Assembly (NCBI RefSeq): GCF_905171765.1
Contig: NC_053397.1
Span: 118,540,378 to 118,604,377 of the forward strand
Direction: 5' to 3'
DNA length: 64,000 nt
DNA from: Bufo bufo
Taxonomy: Eukaryota > Chordata > Amphibia > Anura > Bufonidae
Part shown: piece by piece, positions 41,769 to 52,364 of the stretch
Layout: each line of letters opens with the position of its first letter
Position numbering within the stretch: the first letter of the stretch is position 1
The notes under the pieces: model-generated
What the model was told of the DNA's origin: nothing
The model's database searches: none
Seen by the model: the letters and a program-made list of their open reading frames with translations, nothing else
Position numbers and translations under genes: made by a program

Positions 41769-42609
41769 GTGTTAGTAAGTGGATGCAGCTGAATATAAAG
41801 GATCTGGGGAACCTCCCCTGTTAGGCGTCGTTGGAAAATCTTAAAATAGCAAAAGTAATATATTTTTTTCAGATTTCCACACCATAGCTGAGTTTGAGGT
41901 GTATAGATGAACCTGTTTGACTGAAGATTTCCACAGACTATAGAACACCAATATTTTTTGGACTTGAATATAATAAGAATACTCTCCTGCAGCGCAATCC
42001 TTCTTTTCTCATTCTATTGTGCGGACTATTTTCACTTACTTTGTCCTGGAATTTGCAGCGCTAGAGGAAATAATATCTGAACAGGGATTGTACTTTATTT
42101 TTTCAATGGACTTGGTGGCAGCTTGTGCTGGCGCACCACAAGACACAAAATGGCCACCGATCACCCAAGAAAAAAGTGACATAAAAACGCTCTGGGCAGC
42201 CTAAAAACAGTGAGCAATTAACCACCTCCGGACCGCCTAACGCAGATTCGCGTTCCGGAGGTGGCAGCCCTGCGCAGAGTCACGCATATACGCGTCATCT
42301 CGTGCGAGCCGAGACTTCCTGTGAACGCGCGCACACAGGCGCGCGCGCGCTCACAGGAACGGAAGGTAAGAGAGTTGATCTCCAGCCTGCCAGCGGCGAT
42401 CGTTCGCTGGCAGGCTGGTGATGTGTTTTTTTTTAACCCCTAACAGGTATATTAGACGCTGTTTTGATAACAGCGTCTAATATACCTGCTACCTGGTCCT
42501 CTGGTGGTCCCCTTTGTTTGGATCGACCACCAGAGGACACAGGTAGCTCAGTAAAGTAGCACCAAGCACCACTACACTACACTACACCCCCCCCCCGTCA
42601 CTTATTAAC

Positions 42610-43760
42610 CCCTTATTAGCCCCTGATCACCCCATATAGACTTCCTGATCACCCCCCTGTCATTGATTACACCCCTGTCATTGATCAACCCCCTGTAAAG
42701 CTCCATTCAGATGTCCGCATGATTTTTACGGATCCACTGATAGATGGATCGGATCCGCAAAACGCATACGGACGTCTGAATGAAGCCTTACAGGGGCGTG
42801 ATCAATGACTGTGGTTATCACCCCATATAGACTCCCTGATCACCCCCCTGTCATTGATCAACCCCCTGTAAAGCTCCATTCAGATGTCTGCATGATTTTT
42901 ACGGATCCACTGATAGATGGATCGGATCTGCAAAACGTATACGGATGTCTGAATGAAGCCTTACAGGGGCGTGATCAATGACTGTGGTTATCACCCCATA
43001 TAGACTCCCTGATCACCCCCCTGTCATTGATTACACCCCTGTCATTGATCAACCCCCTGTAAAGCTCCATTCAGACGTCCGCATGATTTTTACGGATCCA
43101 CTGATAGATGGATCGGATCCGCAAAACGCATACGGACGTCTGAATGAAGCCTTACAGGGGCGTGATCAATGACTGTGGTTATCACCCCATATAGACTCCC
43201 TGATCACCCCCCTGTCATTGATCAACCCCCTGTAAAGCTCCATTCAGATGTCCGCATGATTTTTACGGATCCACTGATAGATGGATCGGATCCGAAAAAC
43301 GCATACGGACGTCTGAATGAAGCCTTACAGGGGCGTGATCAATGACTGTGGTTATCACCCCATATAGACTCCCTGATCACCCCCCTGTCATTGATTACAC
43401 CCCTGTCATTGATCAACCCCCTGTAAAGCTCCATTCAGATGTCCGCATGATTTTTACGGATCCACTGATAGATGGATCGGATCCGCAAAAACGTATACGG
43501 ACGTCTGAATGAAGCCTTACAGGGGCGTGATCAATGACTGTGGTGATCACCCCATATAGACTCCCTGATCACCCCCCTGTCATTGATTACACCCCTGTCA
43601 TTGATCAACCCCCTGTAAAGCTCCATTCAGATGTCCGCATGATTTTTACGGATCCACTGATAGATGGATCGGATCCGCAAAACGCATACGGACGTCTGAA
43701 TGAAGCCTTACAGGGGCGTGATCAATGACTGTGGTTATCACCCCATATAGACTCTCTGAT
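42610..43760. repeat. Six tandem units alternating ~173 and ~191 bp
   Basis: CTCCATTCAGATGTCCGCAT-type starts occur at 42701, 42874, 43065, 43239, 43429 and 43621, spacings of 173, 191, 174, 190 and 192. The length difference is an 18-bp duplication around CATTGATTACACCCCTGT. Each unit contains a hairpin (ATGTCCGCATGA ... CATACGGACGTC). Similar 64-residue open frames in two units are repeat by-products. Confidence 0.9.
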
Positions 43761-43889
43761 CACCCCCCTGTCATTGATCACCACCCCTGTCATTGATCAC
43801 TCCCCCTGTCATTGATCACCCCCCTGTCATTGATCACCCCCCCTGTCATTGATCACCCCACCCTGTCATTGATCACCCTCTGTAAGGCT

Positions 43890-46800
43890 CCATTCAGACA
43901 TTTTTTTGGCCCAAGTTAGCGGAATTTTATTTATTTTTTCTTACAAAGTCTCATATTCCACTAACTTGTGTCAAAAAATAAAATCTCACATGAACTCACC
44001 ATACCCCTCACGGAATCCAAATGCGTAAAATTTTTTAGACATTTATATTCCAGACTTCTTCTCACGCTTTAGGGCCCCTAGAATGCCAGGGCAGTATAAA
44101 TACCCCATATGTAACCCCATTTCGGAAAGAAGACACCCCCAGGTATTCCGTGAGGGGCATATTGAGTCCATGAAAGATTGAAATTTTTGTCCCAAGTTAG
44201 CGGAACGGGAGACTTTGTGAGAAAAAAATAAAAAATATCAATTTCCGCTAACTTGTGCCAAAAAAAAAAAATTTCTATGAACTCGCCATGCCCCTCATTG
44301 AATACCTTGGGGTGTCTTCTTTCCAAAATGGGGTCACATGTGGGGTATTTATACTGCCCTGGCATTCTAGGGGCCCCAAAGCGTGAGAAGAAGTCTGGTA
44401 TCCAAATGTCTAAAAATGCCCTCCTAAAAGGAATTTGGGCACCTTTGCGCATCTAGGCTGCAAAAAAGTGTCACACATCTGGTATCGCCGTACTCAGGAG
44501 AAGTTGGGGAATGTGTTTTGGGGTGTCATTTTACATATACCCATGCTGGGTGAGAGAAATATCTTGGTCAAATGCCAACTTTGTATTAAAAAAATGGGAA
44601 AAGTTGTCTTTTGCCAAGATATTTCTCTCACCCAGCATGGGTATATGTAAAATGACACCCCAAAACACATTCCCCAACTTCTCCTGAATACGGCGATACC
44701 ACATGTGTGACACTTTTTTGCAGCCTAGGTGGGCAAAGGGGCCCATATTCCAAAGAGCACCTTTAGGATTTCACAGGTCATTTACCTACTTACCACACAT
44801 TAGGGCCCCTGGAAAATGCCAGGGCAGTATAACTACCCCACAAGTGACCCCATTTTGGAAAGAAGACACCCCAAGGTATTCCGTGAGGGGCATGGCGAGT
44901 TCCTAGAATTTTTTATTTTTTGTCACAAGTTAGTGGAAAATGATGATTTTATTTTTTTCTTTTTTTTTTCTTACAAAGTCTCATATTCCACTAACTTGTG
45001 ACAAAAAATAAAAACTTCCATGAACTCACTATGCCCATCAGCGAATACCTTGGGGTGTCTTCTTTCCAAAATGGGGTCCCTTGTGGGGTAGTTATACTGC
45101 CCTGGCATTCTAGGGGCCCAAATGTGTGGTAAGGAGTTTGAAATCAAATTCTGTAAAAAATGACCAGTGAAATCCGAAAGGTGCTCTTTGGAATGTGGGC
45201 CCCTTTGCTCACCTAGGCTGCAAAAAAGTGTCACACATCTGGTATCTCCGTATTCAGGAGAAGTTGGGGAATGTGTTTTGGGGTGTCATTTTACATATAC
45301 CCATGCTGGGTGAGATAAATATCTTGGTCAAATGCCAACTTTGTATAAAAAAATGGGAAAAGTTGTCTTTTGCCAAGATATTTCTCTCACCCAGCATGGG
45401 TATATGTAAAATGACACCCCAAAACACATTCCCCAACTTCTCCTGAATACGGAGATACCAGATGTGTGACACTTTTTTGCAGCCTAGGTGGGCAAAGGGG
45501 CCCATATTCCAAAGAGCACCTTTCGGATTTCACTGGTCATTTTTTACAGAATTTGATTTCAAACTCCTTACCACACATTTGGGCCCCTAGAATGCCAGGG
45601 CAGTATAACTACCCCACAAGTGACCCCATTTTGGAAAGAAGACACCCCAAGGTATTCCGTGAGGGGCATGGCGAGTTCCTAGAATTTTTTATTTTTTGTC
45701 ACAAGTTAGTGGAAAATGATGATTTTTTATTTATTTTTTTCTTACAAAGTCTCATACTCCACTAACTTGTGACAAAAAATAAAAACTTCCATGAACTCAC
45801 TATGCCCATCAGCGAATACCTTGGGGTGTCTTCTTTCCAAAATAGGGTCACTTGTGCGGTAGTTATACTGCCCTGGCATTCTAGGGGCCCTAATGTGTGG
45901 TAAGGAGTTTGAAATCAAATTCTGTAAAAAATGACCAGTGAAATCCGAAAGGTGCTCTTTGGAATATGGGCCCCTTTGCCCACCTAGGCTGCAGAAAAGT
46001 GCCACACATGTGGTATCGCCGTACTCAGGAGAAGTTGGGGAATGTGTTTTGGGGTGTCATTTTACATATACCCATGCTGGGTGAGATAAATATCTTGGTC
46101 AAATGCCAACTTTGTATAAAAAAAATGGGAAAAGTTGTCTTTTGCCAAGATATTTCTCTCACCCAGCATGGGTATATGTAAAATGACACCCCAAAACACA
46201 TTCCCCAACTTCTCCTGAGTACGGAGATACCAGATGTGTGACACTTTTTTGCAGCCTAGGTGGGCAAAGGGGCCCATATTCCAAAGAGCACCTTTCGGAT
46301 TTCACTGGTCATTTTTTACACATTTTGATTTCAAACTTCTTACCACACATTTGGGCCCCTAGAATGCCAGGGCACTATAACTACCCCACAAGTGACCCCA
46401 TTTTGGAAAGAAGACACCCCCAGGTATTTCGTGATGGGCATAGTGAGTTCATGGAAGTTTTTATTTTTTGTCACAAGTTAGTGGAATATGAGACTTTGTA
46501 AGGAAAAAAAAAAATCATCATTTTCCGCTAACTTGTGACAAAAAATATAAAATTCTAGGAACTCGCCATGCCCCTCACGGAATACCTTGGGGTGTCTTAT
46601 TTCCAAAATGGGGTCACTTGTGGGGTAGTTATACTGCCCTGGCATTTTCCAGGGGCCCTAATGTGTGGTAAGTAGGTAAATGACCTGTGAAATCCTAAAG
46701 GTGCTCTTTGGAATGTGGGCCCCTTTGCCCACCTAGGCTGCAAAAAAGTGTCACACATGTGGTATCGCCGTATTCAGGAGAAGTTGGGGAATGTGTTTTG

Positions 46801-47570
46801 GGGTGTCTTTTTACATATACTCATGCTGGGTGAGAGAAATATCTCAGCAAAAGACAACTTTTCCCATTTTTTTATACAAAGTTGGCATTTGACCAATATA
46901 TTTATCTCACCCAGCATGGGTATATGTAAAATGACACCCCAACACACATTGCCCAACTTCTCCTGAGTACGGCGATACCAGATGTGTGACACTTTTTTGC
47001 AGCCTAGATGCGCAAAGGGGCCCACATTCCTTTTATGAGTGCATTTTTAGACATTTGGATCCCAGACTTCTTCTCACGCTTTAGGGCCCCTAGAATGCCA
47101 GGGCAGTATAAATACCCCACATGTGACCCCATTTTGGAAAGAAGACACCCCAAGGTATTCAATGAGGGGCATGGCGAGTTCATAGAATTTTTTTTTTTTT
47201 GGCACAAGTTAGCGGAAATTGATTTTATTAATTTTTTTCTCACAAAGTCGACCTTTCCGCTAACTTGGGACAAAAATTTCAATCGTTCATGGACTCAATA
47301 TGCCCCTCACGGAATACCTTGGGGTGTCTTCTTTCCGAAATGGGGTCACATGTGGGGTATTTATACTGCCCTGGCATTCTAGGGGCCCTAAAGCGTGAGA
47401 AGAAGTCTGGAATATAAATCTCAAAAAAAATTTACGCATTTGGATTCCGTGAGGGGTATGGTGAGTTCATGTGAGATTTTATTTTTTGACACAAGTTAGT
47501 GGAATATGAGACTTTGTAAGAAAAAAAAAAATAATTCCGCTAACTTGGGCCAAAAAAATGTCTGAATGGA
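43890..47570. repeat. Alternating-palindrome array, ~760-bp higher-order period
   Basis: Two kinds of inverted repeat alternate. One is centred between CATGCTGGGTGAGA and TCTCACCCAGCATG, the other between ACAAGTTAGTGGAA and TTCCACTAACTTGT. The connector TGCCCTGGCATTCTAGGGGC faces either way. Equivalent points recur at 44435, 45195, 45966 and 46715 (760, 771, 749) and, inverted, at 44746, 45505, 46277 and 47025 (759, 772, 748). It gives many short matching open frames on both strands that are not genes. Confidence 0.9.
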
Positions 47571-47773
47571 GCCTTACAGGGGGGTGATCAATGACAGGGG
47601 GGTGATCAATGACAGGGGGGTGATCAGGGAGTCTATATGGGGTGATCACCCCCCTGTCATTGATCACCCCCCTATAAGGCTCCATTCAGATGTCCGTATG
47701 TGTTTTGCGGATCCGATCCATGTATCCGTGGATCCGTAAAAATCATACGGACATCTGAATGCAGCCTGAAAGG

Positions 47774-47873
47774 NNNNNNNNNNNNNNNNNNNNNNNNNNN
47801 NNNNNNNNNNNNNNNNNNNNNNNNNNNNNNNNNNNNNNNNNNNNNNNNNNNNNNNNNNNNNNNNNNNNNNNNN
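47774..47873. other. Assembly gap, exactly 100 N
   Basis: Placeholder gap of conventional length, so its true size is unknown. The 27 bases after it (TCTGGGCAGCCTAAAAACAG...) repeat 42191-42217, the left flank of the palindromic element, including the TTAA target. Confidence 0.97.
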
Positions 47874-48317
47874 TCTGGGCAGCCTAAAAACAGTGAGCAA
47901 TTAAATAGCAGCAGTTCAATGATCCACAGCTGTAGATCGATCACTGAATTAAGTGTTTTTGCTGAGTAAATTCCTGCCTAATCTCTCCCTAACAGCAGCA
48001 GCTGCAACCTCTCCCTACACTGATCATAGCAGAGTGACGTGCGGCGCTACGTGACTCCAGCTTAAATAGAGGCTGGGTCACATGCTGCACTGGCCAATCA
48101 CAGCCATGCCAGTAGTAGGCATGGCTGTGATGGCCTCTTGGGGCAAGTAGTATGACGCTTGTTGATTGGCTGCTTTGCAGCCTTTCAAAAAGCGCCAAGA
48201 AAGCGCCGAACACCGAACCCGGACTTTTACGAAAATGTTCGGGTTCAGGTCCGTGTCACGGACACCCCAAAATTCGGTACGAACCCGAACTATACAGTTC
48301 GGGTTCGCTCATCCCTA
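47874..48317. other. hAT 5' end region after the gap
   Basis: Non-coding hAT sequence from the TTAA target (47901-47904) to the right terminus. It contains CCAATCACAGCCATGCCAGT and its inverted copy nearby, and the terminal GTTCGGGTTCG-rich inverted repeat segment that mirrors 35165-35240. Confidence 0.7.
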
Positions 48318-48467
48318 CCCCCCTGTCATTGATCACCCCCCTGTAAGGGTCCCCTATCACCGCCAGTTACTTAGCTACTTCTTAGGTAGTTAGCGCCCAC
48401 CGCACCACAGTCACTGATTAGTTGCTGATTAGCGTCATCGCTGTCGCTAATCAGCACTAGTACTATA

Positions 48468-50089
48468 CAGTTGCAAGAAAAAGTATGTGAACCCTTTGGA
48501 ATGATATGGATTTCTGCACAAATTGGTCATAAAATGTGATCAGATCTTCATCTAAGTCATAACAATAGACAATCACAGTCTGCTTAAACTAATAACACAC
48601 AAAGAATTAAATGTTACCATGTTTTTGTTGAACACACCATGTAAACATTCACAGTGCAGGTGGAAAAAGTATGTGAACCCTTGGATTTAATAACTGGTTG
48701 AACCTCCTTTGGCAGCAATAATTTCAACCAAACGTTTCCTGTAGTTGCAGATCAGACGTGCACAACGGTCAGGAGTAATTCTTCACCATTCCTCTTTACA
48801 GAACTGTTTCAGTTCAGCAATATTCTTGGGATGTCTGGTGTGAATTCGCTTTCTTGAGGTCATGCCACAGCATCTCAATCGGGTTGAGGTCAGGACTCTG
48901 ACTGGGCTACTCCAGAAGGTGTATTTTCTTCTGTTTAAGCCATTCTGTTGTTGATTTACTTCTATGCTTTGGGTCATTGTACTGTTGCAACACCCATCTT
49001 CTGTTGAGCTTCAGCTGGTGGACAGATGGCCTTAAGTTCTCCTGCAAAATGTCTTGATAAACTTGGGAATTTATTTTTCCTTCGATGATAGCAATCCGCC
49101 CAGGCCCTGACGCAGCAAAGCAGCCCCAAGCCATGATGCCCCCACCACCATACTTCACAGTTGGGATGAGGTTTTGATGTTGGTGTGCTGTGCCTCTTTT
49201 TCTCCACACATATTGTTGTGTGTTTCTTCCAAACAACTCAACTTTGGTTTCATCTGTCCACAGAATATTTTGCCAGTACTGCTGTGGAACATCCAGGTGC
49301 TCTTGTGCAAACTGTAAATGTGCAGCAATGTTTTTTTGGACAGCAGTGGCTTCCTCTGTGGTATCCTCACATGAAATCCATTCTTGTTTAGTGTTTTACG
49401 TATCGTAGATTCGCTAACAGGGATGTTAGCATATGCCAGAGACTTTTGTAAGTCTTTAGCTGACACTCTAGGATTCTTCTTCACTTCATTCAGCAGTCTG
49501 CGCTGTGCTCTTGCAGTCATCTTTACAGGACGGCCACTCCTATGGAGAGTAGCAGCAGTGCTGAACTTTCTCCATTTATAGACAATTTGTCTTACCGTGG
49601 ACTGATGAACAGCAAGGCATTTGGAGATACTTTTATAACCCTTTCCAGCTTTATGCAAGTCAACAATTCTTAATCGTAGGTCTTCTGAGAGCTCTTTTGT
49701 GCGAGGCATCATTCACATCAGGCAATGCTTCTTGTGAAAAGCAAACCCAGAAACGGTGTGTGTTTTTTATAGGGCAGGGAAGCTGTAACCAACACCTCCA
49801 ATCTCGTCTCATTGATTGGACTCCAGTTGGCTGACACCTCACTCCAATTAGCTTTTGGAGATGTCATTAGTCTAGGGGTTCACATACTTTTTCCACCTGC
49901 ACTGTGAATGTTTACATGGTGCGTTCAATAAAAACATGGTAACATTTAATTCTTTGTGTGTTATTAGTTTAAGCAGACTGTGATTGTCTATTGTTGTGAC
50001 TTAGATGAAGATCAGATCACATTTTATGACCAATTTGTGCAGAAATCCATATCATTCCAAAGGGTTCACATACTTTTTCTTGCAACTGG
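48468..50089 (-). mobile_element. Tc1-c: Tc1 element with long IR/DR termini, broken transposase
   Basis: CAGTTGCAAGAAAAAGTATG and its inverted copy (CATACTTTTTCTTGCAACTG) bound the element. About 200 bp of each end are inverted repeats, with a second copy of AAAAAGTATGTGAACCC inside, the IR/DR plan. TA lies left (48466-48467); on the right one extra G precedes TA. Confidence 0.88.
48783..49712 (-). pseudogene. Tc1-c transposase, frameshifted
   Basis: 49712-49155 carries the N-terminus ([20 protein letters not shown], helix-turn-helix [20 protein letters not shown]), then loses frame in the first catalytic region. 49236-48907 resumes (NMFGRNTQQYVWRK-like, GGGGIMAWGCFAASGPGR, VLQQYNDPKHRS). 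The second catalytic Asp, usually QQDNDPKH, is Tyr here. The C-terminal end with the catalytic Glu is in a third frame (48977-48783, ELKQFCKEEW). At least two frameshifts and the Asp-to-Tyr change make it dead. Confidence 0.87.
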
Positions 50090-50432
50090 TATAGTATCTG
50101 TAAGTGATCAAGACTGATCGAAATCAGATCTATATCAGTACATTAGGGTCACCTTAGGCTCTACAAAAAACGCAGTGTTCGCCCGATCAGGCCTGATCTT
50201 GTGCGCACACTTGCGCTCAGTCTGCCCCACCGCAGTGACAGAAATTATTTTTTTATGATCACTGCAAAAACACCGTAAAATCGCTGCGGCACTATAAAGA
50301 TCACTTTTGAGCTTTCTGGATCTTTATTAGTGATCGCAGCTTTACTTCGCAAGCACTCCTTTTTACTAGGCAGGTTTGCTCTTTTTCCTGGGTAGTCTCA
50401 GAGGAATACCCCCTAAATTTAGTTAGCCCAAA

Positions 50433-52364
50433 ATGTCAAAGGGGTATTCCGCTGAAGAGGCCTACAGGATTCTGGCCCTGATGGATGAAAGCGGTGGGGA
50501 CGCCTCACCCGCTGAATCCAGTGGTTCAGAATATGAACCTGTAGACAGCAGTGGCACTCTAACCGCTAGTGAAGATGACAAGGTTGAGGTCCCTGCTATG
50601 GTCAGACGTACCCGACCCCATGTCAGTGTTCTGCATACCCCGCGTGATGAGCCTCATTTGCAGCAGAGTGGTGCTAGCGCTGATCTTTTTTATTGTGCGG
50701 CATACACCAGCAGCGCAGCACATCCTGGACCTTCTACCAGCACTGCCATATTCCCTGGTTAAGTGGCGAGCACCAGAAGGGCAGTTCAAGCTGCTACGGT
50801 GGCACGTGCAGTAACTCCCCCGTCGCAGCCACCACGTTCACAGGCCCGTAGAGCCCTTAGTCTCCCAGAGGTGCTGGCAAACCCAAATTGGCAATCCCCT
50901 GCTTCCGCCGCACCCATATTGCCCCCTTTCACCGCCCAGTCTGGAGTTCGTGTGGAGACAGCTCATTTAGGATCGGTCCTTGAGCTGTTCTTCACAGCGG
51001 ATCTCTATGACTTAGTTGTGGCAGAAACCAACCGCTATGCCACACAGTATATAATCGCCAATCCGGAAAGCTTCTATGCCCAGCCTTTCCGGTGGAAACC
51101 AGTCACAGTTTCCGAATTAAAAATATTTTTGGGCCTTATCCTCAGCATGGGTCTAACTAAAAAAAATGTATTGCGGTCCTATTGGTCTAAAGACCCAATA
51201 CATTACATGCCCATGTTCTCTGCTGCTATGTCCAGGACTCGTTTTGAGGGCATCATGCGCTTTATGCATTTTACTGACAATAAAACCTGTCATCCAAGAG
51301 GCCACCCTGCTTATGACCGGCTCCACAAAATTTGGCCCCTCATAGACCGTTTGTCATCCAGGCTTGCAGATGTGTATACCCCCAATCAGAACATCTGCAT
51401 AGACGAGTCCCTTGTACATTTTACCGGGCGCCTTGGCATCAAACAGTACATCCCCAGCAAGCGCGCCCGGTATGGGGTCAAACTGTATAAGCTCTGTGAA
51501 AGGGCCACAGGCTTTTCATATCGTTTTAGGGTCTATGAGGGAAAAGACTCAAAACTGGAGCCGGTCGGATGTCCTGACTACCTGGGGAGCAGTGGCAAGA
51601 TTGTCTGGAACTTGGTGTCACCCTTACTCCACAAGGGGTACCACTTATACGTGGACAATTTTTACACAAGCGTGGCCCTCTTTCGGCACTTACATCTAGT
51701 CGGAATTCAATGCTGTGGCACCGCGCGACCTAGTCGCCAGGGCTTCCCCCAACTGCTCGTTAATACCCGACTTGCACGGGGGGAGAGGGCTGCCTTGTGT
51801 GACCAAGAACTGCTCGCGGTGAAGTGGAGGGACAAGAGGGACGTTTACCTTCTGTCCACCATTCACGCAGACACGACAGTACAAATTGAAAGGGCAACTG
51901 GAGTCATTGAGAAACCCCTCTGTGTCCACGACTATAACCTTCACATGGGAGGGGTGGACTTCAATGACCAGATGTTGGCTCCCTATTTAGTGTCCCGCCG
52001 CACCAGACGCTGGTATAAGAAGGTGTCTGTATATTTAATTCAATTGGCTGTCTATAATAGTTTTGTTCTCTACAGTAAGGCTGGGAGAACAGGATCCTTC
52101 CTAAAATTCCAGGAAGAGATCATTTCGGAACTCCTGTATCCAGGAGGGTCCGTGCCCCAAGTCCCTGATGTAGTTAGCCGGCTACATGACAGACACTTCC
52201 CGAGTGTCTATCCTGGTACCCCAACTCACCGTTCCCCAAGAAAAAGATGTTGTGTCTGTAGCAGGGCTGGAATGAGGCGTGACACCACAGTTTTTTGTCC
52301 TGACCAGCCTGCCCTATGGATAGGGGAGTGTTTCCGCAAGTACCACACACAGGTACACTATTAG
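50433..52364 (+). pseudogene. piggyBac transposase, one in-frame TAA, catalytic residues intact
   Basis: One frame runs from ATG 50433 to the stop near 52362, broken only by TAA at 50760-50762 (codon 110), so ~643 codons with a single lesion. The N-terminus is acidic and variable (MSKGYSAEEAYRILALMDES). Counting from 50763, the DDE residues are D214 (ICIDESLVHF), D298 (YVDNFYTS), D399 and D402 (GGVDFNDQ). Spacings of 101 and 3 equal those of the moth piggyBac D346-D447-D450. The C-terminus has a cysteine-rich cross-brace zinc finger (CCVCSRAGMRRDT, FCPDQPALWIGECF, KYHTQVHY). It would excise and insert TTAA-flanked elements. The TAA lies in TTAAGTGG; downstream GTG initiation would lose the N-terminal tail only. 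Confidence 0.9.

Larger units (their letters stand above)
40767..42104. mobile_element. Short retroelement with inverted arms and 13-bp duplication
   Basis: AATGGACTTGGTG occurs at 40754-40766 and 42105-42117. Arms 40767-40905 and 41868-42012 are inverted copies (for example AATATTGGTGTTCTATAGTC). Between them lie a TTAA MITE (40999-41352) and a hammerhead-like core (41728-41768). No protein is encoded. The same plan as 15534-15997 suggests one family. A Penelope-like origin is inferred from the hammerhead. Confidence 0.65.
42222..47773. mobile_element. Giant palindromic piggyBac derivative, cut by assembly gap
   Basis: TTAA at 42218-42221 is followed by CCACCTCCGGACCGCC, the family 5' end. 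Six tandem units (42.6-43.76 kb) and an array of alternating palindromes (43.89-47.57 kb) follow. The sequence near 47.33-47.77 kb is the reverse complement of 43.8-44.1 kb, so the element is symmetric about ~45.74 kb. No transposase remains. Its far end lies in the 100-N gap. The ends match the transposase-bearing element, which could supply the enzyme. Confidence 0.78.
35151..48317 (-). mobile_element. hAT transposon, 13.2 kb including insertions, perfect 8-bp duplication
   Basis: The left end is TAGAGTTGAGCGAACACC and the right end is GGGTTCGCTCATCCCTA. CCCCCCTG flanks both sides (35143-35150 and 48318-48325), the 8-bp duplication of hAT elements. The transposase gene is at 39611-36223 on the minus strand. 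Tandem repeats flank it on both sides (35.42-36.1 kb and 39.77-40.62 kb). A short retroelement (40767-42104) and a palindromic piggyBac derivative (from 42222, ending in the N gap) are nested in it. Confidence 0.88.
48326..50432 (+). other. piggyBac 5' untranslated region, split by Tc1-c
   Basis: 48326-48467 and 50090-50432 are one continuous leader. It contains CTGATTAGTTGCTGATTAGC direct repeats, GATCACTGCAAAAACACCG, and a run up to the ATG context CCCAAAATGTCAAAGG. No TATA box was identified with confidence. Confidence 0.55.

Noticed and set aside
42610..43760. Regularly spaced repeats that could suggest a CRISPR array
   Set aside because: Units are 173-191 bp with no unique spacers, no cas genes are present and the genome is a vertebrate. 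It is a tandem repeat in a transposon.
43890..47570. Many 70-120-codon open frames with repeated MGPFAHLGCKKVSHIWY and similar starts on both strands
   Set aside because: They recur at every palindromic module in both orientations and have no independent coding support. They are repeat by-products.
47664..47969. Open frames running through the N block
   Set aside because: The unknown bases translate to X and hide stops; there is no evidence of coding on either side.
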